A stretch of 64,000 nucleotides of DNA from assembly GCF_009002475.1 (NCBI RefSeq), contig NZ_AP019860.1:1302001-1366000 (forward strand). The letters run 5' to 3'. Each line of letters begins with the position of its first letter. Position 1 is the first letter of the stretch. The DNA comes from Candidatus Uabimicrobium amorphum. GTDB lineage: Bacteria; Planctomycetota; Uabimicrobiia; Uabimicrobiales; Uabimicrobiaceae. This document shows positions 1 to 9,273 of the stretch, piece after piece. A program made the translations under genes and the position numbers. The notes below the pieces were generated by a model. It made no database searches. It was given only the letters and a program-made list of their open reading frames with translations, and was not told the origin of the DNA.

Positions 1-1226
1 GAAAAAGTATATGTTTAATCTTCGCACTCCTCATTTCCCTAAACGCACAAATTGCGGTAAAGGGCGAAGTAATTCACACCATGGCCGGAGAACAGATCAC
101 CAATGGTGTTATTCTGATACGCGACGGCAAGATTGCGGCAATCGGAACGACGAAAGAAGTCATTATTCCTAAAGAATGCCAAGTACTTAGCGCGAAAGTG
201 GTGACACCAGGTCTCATTGATGCACGTAGTGTCGTTGGTCTCGGAGGTATGTTAAATCAGAGCCAAGACCAAGATCAACTGGAACGTTCTGCACCGATGC
301 AGCCAGAATTACGCGCCATCGATGCATACAATTCACTAGATCCTTTGGTGAAATGGATCCGTCAACTTGGAGTGACCACCGTGAACACCGGACATGCACC
401 AGGAATGCTAATGTCTGGACAAACAATGGTGGTAAAAACGCATGGTACGGTAGTGGACAAAGCGGTGATGAAAACCACACAAATGATTGCCGTAACTCTC
501 GGAGATTCCGGTCTCATGCCAAAAGGAAGCCCTGGAACAAGAGGTAAAGCCGTAGCAATGTTGCGCGGTGAATTTGTACGCATTCAAAACCAGATAAATG
601 CACGTGAACAGGCCCAGGCAGCGAGCAAGGAAGATGAAAAAAACGTTGCGAAAAGCACACAACCGCGCAATATTCGCGATGAAATACTCGAACGTGTGCT
701 CAATCGCGAAGTACCACTGTTAGTGTACGCACATCGTCACTATGATATCTTGTCAGCTTTGCGCCTAGCAAAAGAATTTAATATCGAAATCGTGCTAGAT
801 GGGGCAAGTGAGGCGTATTTATTGGTGAATGAAATCAAGGAAGCTGGTGTATCTGTGATTGTACACCCTTCGATGTCGCGAACTTTTGGCGAAAAACAAA
901 ATATGAGCATGGAAAACGCCAGTATTTTGCAAAAAGCGGGTATTCGTATCGCGATGCAGAGTGGCTATGAAAGCTACGTTCCAAAAACACGCGTGGTACT
1001 TTTTGAAGCAGCGATCGCTGCGGCATACGGTTTGGGATTTGACAATGCTCTAAAAGCTATTACCATCGACGCCGCAAAAATTTTAGGTATCGATGCGCGT
1101 GTGGGTTCTTTGGAAGTAGGAAAAGACGCGGATATCGCTCTTTACGACGGTGATCCGTTTGAGTACACAAGTCATTGTACCGCGGTCATCATCGACGGAA
1201 AAATCGTTAGCTCAGAAAGTCATTAA
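1..1226 (+). CDS. Secreted amidohydrolase-like protein (5' end outside window)
   Basis: The frame is open from the window edge. Before the first internal ATG at 81 it encodes a hydrophobic stretch (SICLIFALLISLNAQIAV) that looks like the end of a signal peptide, so the true start lies just upstream of the window. The remainder is a metal-dependent amidohydrolase scaffold related to imidazolonepropionase-like proteins. The N-terminal beta-sandwich part reads ITNGVILIRDGKIAAIG, followed by TPGLIDARS. The C-terminal part carries KAITIDAAKILGID and GKDADIALYDGDP, typical of the family. The usual HxH metal pair after GLIDA is replaced by RS, so canonical metal binding at that site looks lost. A YAHRHYD stretch in the middle may keep one ligand. 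An exported protein is likely; the substrate is unknown. Confidence 0.8.
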   Translation, partial: KSICLIFALLISLNAQIAVKGEVIHTMAGEQITNGVILIRDGKIAAIGTTKEVIIPKECQVLSAKVVTPGLIDARSVVGLGGMLNQSQDQDQLERSAPMQPELRAIDAYNSLDPLVKWIRQLGVTTVNTGHAPGMLMSGQTMVVKTHGTVVDKAVMKTTQMIAVTLGDSGLMPKGSPGTRGKAVAMLRGEFVRIQNQINAREQAQAASKEDEKNVAKSTQPRNIRDEILERVLNREVPLLVYAHRHYDILSALRLAKEFNIEIVLDGASEAYLLVNEIKEAGVSVIVHPSMSRTFGEKQNMSMENASILQKAGIRIAMQSGYESYVPKTRVVLFEAAIAAAYGLGFDNALKAITIDAAKILGIDARVGSLEVGKDADIALYDGDPFEYTSHCTAVIIDGKIVSSESH

Positions 1227-1250
1227 CGCATTGTAGGGGCGAACCTTTAC

Positions 1251-1757
1251 ACAAACGACATTGTTTGTGTTGATGTAATTCTTCTGGGTGTTGGTGCCCT
1301 CACCATCGAATTTAAGGTTTTAGCTTCGCTAAAAGCCTGAATTCTCATGCCTCTCCCACGGGAGAGGCGTAACACGTCTGAATTTGTTTCCATTGGTTTT
1401 CTTTGGTGCATACCACAAACAAGATTGATTTGTGTTGGTGTGATTCTCCTCGGTGTTGGTGCCCTCACCATCGAATTTAAGGTTTTAGCTTCGCTAAAAG
1501 CCTGAATTCTCATGCCTCTCCCACGGGAGAGGCGTAACACGTCTGAATTTATTTCCATTTATTTCCATTTGTTTTCTTTGATGCATATCACAAACAAGAT
1601 TGATTTGTGTTGGTGTGATTCTCCTCAGTGTTGGTGCCCTCACCATCGAATTTAGGGTTTTAGCTTCGCTAAAAGCCTGAATTCTCATGCCTCTCCCACG
1701 GGAGAGGCGTAACACGTCTGAATTTATTTCCATTTGTTTTCTTTGATGCATATCATA
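1251..1757. repeat. Three tandem copies of a ~165-175 bp double-hairpin repeat
   Basis: The phrase ttggtgccctcaccatcga recurs at 1291, 1456 and 1631, giving periods of 165 and 175 bp. The extra 10 bp comes from a duplicated atttccattt at 1551-1570. Each unit holds two hairpins: an inner one with arms TTTTAGC/GCTAAAA (first copy 1318-1334) and a stronger one with arms CCTCTCCC/GGGAGAGG and a two-base loop (first copy 1350-1367). The units are nearly identical. The short reading frames crossing them repeat the same peptide and are not believable as genes. Confidence 0.9.
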
Positions 1758-1848
1758 GATACAACATTAATCAAAAGATTGTATTACATCACTACTTTCG
1801 ACCCGCAACTCAAGTGAATTTAGTTTTTTACAAAAGAGAAGCATTACA

Positions 1849-1930
1849 CCTCTCCCTGTGGGAGAGGTATGAGAATAGTAGCTTACAGCGCAGCTGTAAC
1901 TGCTAATTCGATGGCGAGGGCACCAACATG
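1849..1930. repeat. Inverted, diverged copy of the double-hairpin repeat
   Basis: This has the same two hairpins as the tandem array but in opposite orientation. CCTCTCCC-tgt-GGGAGAGG lies at 1849-1867 and TTACAGC-gca-GCTGTAA at 1883-1899, followed by cgatggcgagggcacca, the reverse complement of the array's ggtgccctcaccatcg. The inner stem differs from the array at two positions and both arms changed together. It sits just downstream of the convergent giant gene. Confidence 0.85.
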
Positions 1931-1958
1931 GAAGTGCTAAATCTATACGGAAAACTTC

Positions 1959-4900
1959 CTACATCTTAGGCGGTTTCACCTCGCGAACAATCGCTCCGTG
2001 CTTTTCACTTAGAATTAAAATGGAAAACATTTGTACGCGGTCGAGATTATCCGTACTCAATGACGCATAGTCAAAACGTCCACGTAAATCTGTATAGCCA
2101 TCCTTGTAAAACTGCACAGTGCCATCGTTATATTTGGCATAAACCTTCACATATACTTTCTTTAGCATGCTGTTGCTCTTGGCATCGCGGACTTGCAATT
2201 GACCGTAGTTTTGTGCAACGTGCAATTTCAGATTATGTGGGTAATACGCCTGCGCTTTGGTTTTTCCTCCAGCGACAACTTCGACCAATACATTTTGCTC
2301 CACGTATTTTTGTGGTAAGGCATGGGTCATTTTCTGTTGTTTTTTGTCCAAAGAAATTTTCTGTGTGCTGTTTGGGTGAATGATCGAAAATTGATCCGCA
2401 GTACTTTTTACAAAAGGATTACGCGAAAACAACAATTCAAGGTCCATTGGGTAATAGTTCACTTGGCAGTCAGCGATGTTGTGATACTGTAAGCGTATTT
2501 GACGCTGTTCGATGACAAAATCAAAGTCCTGAGTGTTTTTCACCACATCTTCCTTTTTGCCTTCTTGCTTTTGTTGTTTCGCTTCACTACTTTCTAATTC
2601 ATCGATCTGCGCCAAAACGTCGCTAAAAAATGCCCGCCATCTTTCAACGGGGTAATTCTTATATTTATTTGCAATTTCTTTGGCGTTTTGCGGTTTTTCC
2701 AAATAGAAAGCCATGTAGCTTTGTAGGTAATCGTACTGAATTTGCGTTTCCAATTTTTGGTGATCAACGCGTTGCAGTATTGCAAGTACATCGTCCACGC
2801 GATCCTGAAGTAGCAAATACATTGCACAAGTCAATAGATCTTCATCACTTAGATTTGGTCGATAACGCATGTATTTCATAAAGTCTTGATATTGAATAAA
2901 AAATTGTTGGTTGAGAATTTGGCGTTTGCTGCCAAGTTGGTTGACGCGTGGATGAACTAGCGGCCAATATTCGCGATGTTGGTAACGATGTCGTTCCACG
3001 GGATTGACACTTAAGAGCTGTGAGTCAATGTAATCCCCACAACCATTTGCGTATGATGTGTGCGGCAAATATTGGCGAATGACTTGCGGATCGTTATGCT
3101 TTAGGGAGTATGACCACAGTGTATTGTTGTATGCTTGGCGTTGTTGTAAGATCGCTATAGCGCGCGAAAAGAACGACGCGTCTTTCATGCGAAATGCAAT
3201 CAGTTGCAAATCGATACGCGAAAGATTCTCGGTACGCAGATAACGAATTACCTCGTCTTGTGTGGCATGCTGGGAAATATAGTCCCAAGAAGTAGTGTCT
3301 TGTTGAGAAAGCACCTTGACTACTTTGAACGCCTGTGGTTTTTCATGAGCAATGATGGTTTCATTTTCTGAAATATGTACAGGGTAAAGTGCAAAGTTTC
3401 CGCTGAATGGGAAGTAAAAATAATATTTAATCGCCTCGGTTGCGTATGGATTTAACTCATAATATCGACTCTCCGCGACAAAACCACGGTGGATAGGTAT
3501 GGCTCCTTGAGGAATTTGCATCAGCACGTTGATTTTTCTTTTCCGTGAGGTTGGATTGGTAATGATAATTTGGCATCCATAAACTTTGCCCACTTGAAAT
3601 TCACCGTCGATGAAGTTTTCCACACGTTGGTTGTCCACATAGATGTAGGGATTGCTTTGTGGGAAAAAACGTTGACGTGTTAGAATAGAGTTTTTGTTTT
3701 TTACTGTTGATTTTTGAATCTGTTGATGAAAGACAATCACAGCGCTTCCTGGAGAAAGAGTCATTTTCTCCTTGATGTATTCCACTTGGTGTTTCTTGGC
3801 GGTAAATGGAAGATCGAGAACCGCGAGTGCAAACATCATTTCGCTAAAATTTTGCGTTGCTTCGATAAAATTGCCCGACAAAAAAGGACCTTGGCGGTGT
3901 GCGGCATAATCACGCCAGAAGTTGTTGACGCGAATAAGAGAAGCCACTTGCTCTTCTATTCTTCTGTGGTAGTAATTGTTCTCTACCCACTCTTTCGTTT
4001 TTTCAGGACCGCGATAAAAGGAACGCGTGGTTTTTCTGCGTTTTTCGTCGCGTTTGCGGTCTACATCTATGTCTTTTTCCGAAAAAGCGGGACCGTCGGT
4101 AGGCTCGTTAACTTCGTTATCATCCCATTCGCCCTCTTCGCCAGAATCATCGCCTGCGCCGTCGTCCCAGTCGTCGTCACTATCTCCTTCATCATCCCCC
4201 CACTCATCGCCAGCTTCCTCGGCTTCATCCATAGCTTCTTCTTCGGAATACTCTTCGCTTTCTTTTTCTTCGTCGTATTCCGTGGCGTCGGGCAAAGGTT
4301 TTTTGTCGGTAACTTCGTCCAAAGCACGATCTAAACCTAAGTCGTCTTGTGTGGTGAGTGAACTCAGTTGAATTGCGGTGCGGTATCTACGATTTAAATC
4401 ATCGACATTTACATTGCGTAGTAAGTTTACGTCATTGATTTGACGAAAAATATTTGTGCCGTTGTGCCTTTGACCAAGCAAGATACGTTCTACGACATTT
4501 AGGCGATGAAAATGCCATGGTTTTAAGTACTTCTTAAGATCATTTTCTAATAACCAATGATCGATAAATGTTTTGTGTTTTTTGTTTTTTAAATATGGCT
4601 TGATCACATTGTTAAAATATTTTCGATCTTTTTGGTAAAGGAAAAAATTTAACTCGTGACATGCGTGCTCGGAGTACAAACGATTTTTTTCTTTTGTATC
4701 GAGCTGTGGCCAGCGTAATACAAAGTCGAATTTTTGTAAATGTTCATTTTTGGTGAGAACCGAAAACAGACTATGTACTTTCTGTAGAGAGTCGTATACC
4801 TCTATTTTACTAGTGGTGATGTCGTTAATATTGAACAAACGTCCCGACAACACTGCGGTGGTTTCTTTGCGTTCCGCAAAATGCGTTTCGCGATCGAAGG

Positions 4901-7900
4901 ATTGCGCCAAACGCAAATCGCGAAAATGATCTTTATCTCGTGCAAGTCCCCATTCTCTGTACACAATGTCGTCGTGGTCAACAGCAACAACGTGTATATG
5001 TTGGCGCGGTTGTAATGTAGATACGGTCAATTCAACAACACCATTTTTATCTGGTTTTAGATTGGCGAGAACTAGCGAAGCATTTTGCAAGAAATCAAAA
5101 TTGCTGTATGCGCTATTTGATTGTCGCCTATCATAAGGTGCTCCGGTGTGTATGATGCCAGAACCGTTTCGTGTTCCATACAAAGGTTTGTGAATATCTC
5201 CCCATCTTTCGCCACTTTCTGCTGTTTGCTGTGTGGTGTGTGTGTCGCGAAGTGACCATGGGTTTAATAATAAGCTGGGTCTTGCTAAACTATTTCCCGG
5301 GTATTTTTTGGCATACTTGCGATTCAAAATATAGCGGTACTCGTCTCCAATATTGCGCCCTGACAAATAGATCGAAATGGGTTGTTGTATATTTCTACTT
5401 TGTGGAGTAGCACTGTATACACCTCCAAAAACACTAAAGATATCCATTTCCGGGACAAAGTGTGTTGCAATAATGTGAACGCGCGTATTTTTTTGATGGT
5501 TGCGCAATTGTACACGCAATTTATTTTTTTGTTGTGTGATGTTTACGATGTGTAACGGATTGCGATTACGTAGTTCTAGGTAACGTTTTGCACTCACAAC
5601 TGTATGGTGTTTTTTGGAGCCCGTTGCCACGCGGATGGTAATGCGTTGTCGCGCTTTTTTTAGCCACAAATGATAGTCACCTGCGGATAAATTTTCTATT
5701 TGCAAGAAGCCGTTTTTTTGCGAAACATTTGCGTTTTTTTCGCTAACGAACGTTCCGTTACGCAATTCGAGAAGCGAACATATGTCGCGCGTATTGGTGT
5801 GATCGTCCAGAATGGGCAGCGATAGTTTTTCCCCGGTGGCGATGTGTAAGGTCTGTGGATAAGAACGTTTGTCATTGTGTAAATACCAATGATGTGTGAC
5901 ATTGTCTGCACCAGAAGCAGAAACGGTTTGGATATTTTGCAGTTTTCCCAGGTCCACGTGACCATTTTTGTTTGTTTGCAATGTAACATGAATGGTATTT
6001 GTAAAGTGGCGATGTTGACACTTTATTTTTACAATGCGTTTTTCGCGAGCTTCGCCGGTTTTTCCCAATACTTGCAGTATGTATTTTTTGCCAACGCGCC
6101 GTAAGAAAAGATCTTCGACGTTGTATGTTGAATCAATGGAGTTTATTTGGTGGGAAATTTTGCGCGAAAGATTCTCTTTGCTACCTTTGCTGATATTTTC
6201 TACTTTTCCCGATAGTGTGACGGTAATTTTCTGAAGTTTCTCTGGCACTTTAAAAGTATATGTGGTTTCTGCGGAGTCGCTTAGTTTGAAATCTTTTATG
6301 TCTTGTGTATTTTGAATTCCGTCGCGGTTTGTCGTTTCGATTTGTAAAGTAACGTCTTCAAGCAATGAAATACTAATGGGATTGTTATTAACGTAAAGTC
6401 TTGGGCGTACTATGATTTGACATGACTTTTGGCGCAGTAATTGTTCGCGATCGATGTAGATACCCGCTGAAAATTTGTAATTCTCTGCCTGGTGCTGAAA
6501 AGTCTTTAGCATCGAAAAATTATTGTGCGACACAATGTACTTTTGTTGTCCCGGTCGCTTGCTAAATGGGATGGTGATCTCTCCATCTTTGTCGGCACTA
6601 AATAGGCGATTGCCATAGTGAATTTGCGCTGTCTTTAGCAAATTCTGTTGGTCATCGTAAACAGAAAAAACATGACCTGCAGCACCGACACGCTCTATAC
6701 ACATTAAGTTTCCCTTGCGTATGAGAGCACGACTACTTTTGCCATTACCAATACACTCAATAATATACACACCGGATTTCTGTATGTGTGGAAAATCTAG
6801 TGTTTCAATGTGGCGTATTTGCGCTACTTGATGATAACGCATTACTTGCTCGTGGTTGGCGATGAGTCCATCGAGGTCAATCGCAGTGTTTACTTCGTCA
6901 TTATTTTTTGTGTAGTAGTTTTTTGTGTGCACAACATATGTTTTGACGATGAGGTCTTTTACATTTTTCACGGCTATTTTAAGTTGTACTTTATCGTTTG
7001 AACGAAAATATTGCTGGTTATCCACCGTGAATTTTAGATCTACTCTGTTGGTAAGGCGCTGGTAATCCTCTACCGAAAGTAGACTGTACCATTGCTCCTT
7101 ATCTCCCACACCATTGGTTATTTTACTCTCAGCAAATAATTCCTTGAGTATGGATTCATCTATATAACGGCTGTATTCGTCGTAATTATCTGCTGTTTTG
7201 AAAAAATGTAACAAATATTCATTTATGACAGTGTCGTCGCCATCAATGTTTTTCAAACCGGTATCTCTCGAATAATTGGCTTCGGTGTCCGCCTCATATT
7301 CGGCATTTTCAAAAAATTCTTCATTGCTATATCCATCATTGCGTGGTAGTTTTATGTAGCTCATAAAGAGAGCTTTGGGATATTTTCCTTGGCGTAGGTT
7401 GAGTAACAGATAGTTGTATAAAATATGGGCTTTTAACGAATTTTGCGCGGGGGGAAGTTTTTTGGCAAACTTCCATAGCTTGTATAGATAACTTCTGTGT
7501 TCATTGTCATCTTGTTGCCAGTTACTATCTGCGTGTGGGTGTAATTTTCGAATGTAGGTTTGGATAAATGTATTGTTGTTGATGAGTTGCGGCATACGTT
7601 TTAAGCATTCTTCAAGTTGTTTTAATAGCAACTTGCTATGTATTTTTAAAGAACCAAAGCCTCTACTGTAACGATACTGTAAATCTTCGACGACAAGTGC
7701 TGGCAAACGTTCGTGATCGGGATATGTCAGGTTTTTTAACATATGACGTCGTGCATTAGGAGAAAGATTTTCATTCACAAAGAATTCCCAAGAACTGTTG
7801 TGAATCTGCCTGTATCTGCGTTGCGCCAAGGCATATTTAAACAACTTTTCCGTCGCAATAAGATTTTGATTTAAAGAACTCGGATATTGAACCTTTGTCG

Positions 7901-8249
7901 CCACCTGACGTTTTTGGTGATCAAAAGAAATTCCCAATGTTTCTACAATATGTTGCAGTGATTCTTGCGGATTCTTTTCATAATCCAAAAGAGCTTGGCG
8001 ATTTTCAATTTCGCGTACTTGCGAAGTGGTTCCGTAATTTTCGATCCACTTTGTTAGTATTTCTTTTACCTTGGGATATTGTTTTTGCTGTTGATAATAG
8101 AGAGCATGGTAATAGTAATACTCCTTTGTACCAGGAATGAGTTGTTTTAGGGATTCGCTGCGGTCTTTCTGTAAATTAAACCACTCATCAAATCCGATTT
8201 CATTCGCGGCGAGAAAAGAACAACAAAGCAATAATAAAATGTACTTCAT
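1959..8249 (-). CDS. Giant exported alpha-2-macroglobulin-like protein with acidic insert
   Basis: About 2,096 residues. I chose the ATG at 8249 because it is preceded by AAGGAA and opens directly into a signal peptide (MKYILLLLCCSFLAANE); the in-frame ATG 14 codons earlier would bury it. The N-terminal third is helical and rich in Tyr and Gln. The middle has beta-rich stretches reminiscent of MG2-type macroglobulin domains (for example SGVYIIECIGNGKSSRAL and GAAGHVFSVYDDQQ). I recognise the overall layout as a conserved giant family of planctomycetes, but its function is unknown. Residues about 1320-1387 (DNA about 4085-4290) are almost entirely Asp, Glu and Gly. No GCGEQ thioester is visible; a lone GCGD occurs in the C-terminal half. 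It probably acts at the cell surface or in the periplasm. Confidence 0.75.
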   Translation of the reverse strand: MKYILLLLCCSFLAANEIGFDEWFNLQKDRSESLKQLIPGTKEYYYYHALYYQQQKQYPKVKEILTKWIENYGTTSQVREIENRQALLDYEKNPQESLQHIVETLGISFDHQKRQVATKVQYPSSLNQNLIATEKLFKYALAQRRYRQIHNSSWEFFVNENLSPNARRHMLKNLTYPDHERLPALVVEDLQYRYSRGFGSLKIHSKLLLKQLEECLKRMPQLINNNTFIQTYIRKLHPHADSNWQQDDNEHRSYLYKLWKFAKKLPPAQNSLKAHILYNYLLLNLRQGKYPKALFMSYIKLPRNDGYSNEEFFENAEYEADTEANYSRDTGLKNIDGDDTVINEYLLHFFKTADNYDEYSRYIDESILKELFAESKITNGVGDKEQWYSLLSVEDYQRLTNRVDLKFTVDNQQYFRSNDKVQLKIAVKNVKDLIVKTYVVHTKNYYTKNNDEVNTAIDLDGLIANHEQVMRYHQVAQIRHIETLDFPHIQKSGVYIIECIGNGKSSRALIRKGNLMCIERVGAAGHVFSVYDDQQNLLKTAQIHYGNRLFSADKDGEITIPFSKRPGQQKYIVSHNNFSMLKTFQHQAENYKFSAGIYIDREQLLRQKSCQIIVRPRLYVNNNPISISLLEDVTLQIETTNRDGIQNTQDIKDFKLSDSAETTYTFKVPEKLQKITVTLSGKVENISKGSKENLSRKISHQINSIDSTYNVEDLFLRRVGKKYILQVLGKTGEAREKRIVKIKCQHRHFTNTIHVTLQTNKNGHVDLGKLQNIQTVSASGADNVTHHWYLHNDKRSYPQTLHIATGEKLSLPILDDHTNTRDICSLLELRNGTFVSEKNANVSQKNGFLQIENLSAGDYHLWLKKARQRITIRVATGSKKHHTVVSAKRYLELRNRNPLHIVNITQQKNKLRVQLRNHQKNTRVHIIATHFVPEMDIFSVFGGVYSATPQSRNIQQPISIYLSGRNIGDEYRYILNRKYAKKYPGNSLARPSLLLNPWSLRDTHTTQQTAESGERWGDIHKPLYGTRNGSGIIHTGAPYDRRQSNSAYSNFDFLQNASLVLANLKPDKNGVVELTVSTLQPRQHIHVVAVDHDDIVYREWGLARDKDHFRDLRLAQSFDRETHFAERKETTAVLSGRLFNINDITTSKIEVYDSLQKVHSLFSVLTKNEHLQKFDFVLRWPQLDTKEKNRLYSEHACHELNFFLYQKDRKYFNNVIKPYLKNKKHKTFIDHWLLENDLKKYLKPWHFHRLNVVERILLGQRHNGTNIFRQINDVNLLRNVNVDDLNRRYRTAIQLSSLTTQDDLGLDRALDEVTDKKPLPDATEYDEEKESEEYSEEEAMDEAEEAGDEWGDDEGDSDDDWDDGAGDDSGEEGEWDDNEVNEPTDGPAFSEKDIDVDRKRDEKRRKTTRSFYRGPEKTKEWVENNYYHRRIEEQVASLIRVNNFWRDYAAHRQGPFLSGNFIEATQNFSEMMFALAVLDLPFTAKKHQVEYIKEKMTLSPGSAVIVFHQQIQKSTVKNKNSILTRQRFFPQSNPYIYVDNQRVENFIDGEFQVGKVYGCQIIITNPTSRKRKINVLMQIPQGAIPIHRGFVAESRYYELNPYATEAIKYYFYFPFSGNFALYPVHISENETIIAHEKPQAFKVVKVLSQQDTTSWDYISQHATQDEVIRYLRTENLSRIDLQLIAFRMKDASFFSRAIAILQQRQAYNNTLWSYSLKHNDPQVIRQYLPHTSYANGCGDYIDSQLLSVNPVERHRYQHREYWPLVHPRVNQLGSKRQILNQQFFIQYQDFMKYMRYRPNLSDEDLLTCAMYLLLQDRVDDVLAILQRVDHQKLETQIQYDYLQSYMAFYLEKPQNAKEIANKYKNYPVERWRAFFSDVLAQIDELESSEAKQQKQEGKKEDVVKNTQDFDFVIEQRQIRLQYHNIADCQVNYYPMDLELLFSRNPFVKSTADQFSIIHPNSTQKISLDKKQQKMTHALPQKYVEQNVLVEVVAGGKTKAQAYYPHNLKLHVAQNYGQLQVRDAKSNSMLKKVYVKVYAKYNDGTVQFYKDGYTDLRGRFDYASLSTDNLDRVQMFSILILSEKHGAIVREVKPPKM

Positions 8250-8326
8250 GGCGTTCCTTACATAAAATAATGAATAGGTGTTATGACACACCCGAGGTAG
8301 ATGTAACTTTTTAGGCTTGAAATATT

Positions 8327-8767
8327 ATGTCGGTAACATACGTGTTGAAAAAATTTTGTGATTTGACTTTATATGAATTATATGAAATTCTTAAAGTAAG
8401 GCAAGAAGTGTTTGTGATTGAACAACAATGCTTCTATCTGGATTTAGATGATAAAGATCAGGAATCAATACACTTGCAAGGAATATATAACGAAAAGCTA
8501 GTGAGTTATCTGCGGATCATTCCAGAAAAAGATAAAGTGAAAATTGGTCGCGTGATTACGCGTAAGGAGATGCGCGGAAAAAAGATTGCGCGAGCAATGA
8601 TGGACCACGCGCTACAAAAAATTGCGCAGATGTTTCCCGAACAAACATTGGAACTAGCCGCACAAGAGCATCTACAAGATTTCTACAGCTCTTTTGGCTT
8701 TGATGCAATCAGTGATCCGTATGATGAAGATGGAATTATGCATGTAGATATGAGGAAAAACAAATGA
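8327..8767 (+). CDS. elaA: GNAT N-acetyltransferase, ElaA family
   Basis: 146 residues, the usual length for ElaA. Family landmarks are LKVRQEVFVIEQQC near residue 24, IGRVITRKEMRGKKIARAMM around residue 74 (the acetyl-CoA pyrophosphate-binding loop, RGKKIA), AAQEHLQDFYSSFGF near residue 110 and the C-terminal YDEDGIMHVDM. It should transfer an acetyl group from acetyl-CoA to an unknown amine. It is divergent from the giant exported gene across a 77-bp gap that must hold both promoters, and it overlaps the next gene by 4 bp (ATGA), so the two are probably translationally coupled. Confidence 0.88.
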   Translation: MSVTYVLKKFCDLTLYELYEILKVRQEVFVIEQQCFYLDLDDKDQESIHLQGIYNEKLVSYLRIIPEKDKVKIGRVITRKEMRGKKIARAMMDHALQKIAQMFPEQTLELAAQEHLQDFYSSFGFDAISDPYDEDGIMHVDMRKNK

Positions 8768-9105
8768 GATATTTTTGGATTGTTTTATTGTTGTGCGTCT
8801 CCTGCCAAGTCGCAGAAAAATCGTATACCCAAGAACAAATTTCCGAGCAAATCGCAGCGTATGAGGAAGAACTCAAGTCGATTGTGTCTTTGGAACTGGC
8901 GATGAAGGATTACCAAAAAGGCGAAACTTCGTGGAAAATGTGCAATTATCGCATAGATATGTATATGTACGTACGCAAGCAAAATCGCAAGAAAAATTTA
9001 CAAGTGGGACCACCTCTATCAGAAAGACCTACCGAACAAGAATTTCGCAAAGCAGAAAGCTACTTATTAGACGCCATCCACGAATGGAAAAAGAAACGCA
9101 ATTAA
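8764..9105 (+). CDS. Small predicted lipoprotein
   Basis: 113 residues starting MRYFWIVLLLCVSCQ, a short type II signal peptide with Cys14 as the likely lipidated residue. The mature part is helical and charged (EQISEQIAAYEEELKSIVSLE, then basic Tyr/Met-rich and Pro-containing segments), with no domain I recognise. The start overlaps the acetyltransferase stop by 4 bp, indicating one transcript. Expected to be anchored to a membrane facing the periplasm. Confidence 0.72.
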   Translation: MRYFWIVLLLCVSCQVAEKSYTQEQISEQIAAYEEELKSIVSLELAMKDYQKGETSWKMCNYRIDMYMYVRKQNRKKNLQVGPPLSERPTEQEFRKAESYLLDAIHEWKKKRN

Positions 9106-9136
9106 GAATTGATTTAAGTTACTTGGTTGATATGAC

Positions 9137-9257
9137 ATGCACCAAAGAAAACCAATGGAAACAAATTCAGACGTGTTACGCCTCTCCCGTGGGAGAGGCA
9201 TGAGACTTGTTGCTTTCAGCGCAGCTGAAATCTACAAGGCGATGGTGAGGGCACCCA
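9137..9257. repeat. Dispersed copy of the double-hairpin repeat
   Basis: Same family as the array at 1251-1757, in reverse orientation. It opens with atgcaccaaagaaaaccaa, then CCTCTCCC-gt-GGGAGAGG at 9181-9198, TTTCAGC-gca-GCTGAAA at 9214-9230, and ends in gcgatggtgagggcacc. The inner stem again differs from the other copies with both arms matching. It fills the gap between the convergent lipoprotein and nitroreductase genes. Confidence 0.88.
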
Positions 9258-9273
9258 TTAGGAGATAAACCCA

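Noticed and set aside
1247..1751. Short minus-strand frames in the tandem repeat coding for repeated MHQRKPMETNSDVL-type peptides
   Set aside because: They are translations of the intergenic repeat; each unit reproduces the same peptide and hairpin stems explain the conservation.
3714..4371. Plus-strand frames of 206 and 114 codons opposite the acidic insert
   Set aside because: They are shadows of the Asp/Glu-rich region (complement gives Ser/Phe-rich strings) with no ribosome site; the giant minus-strand gene covers them.
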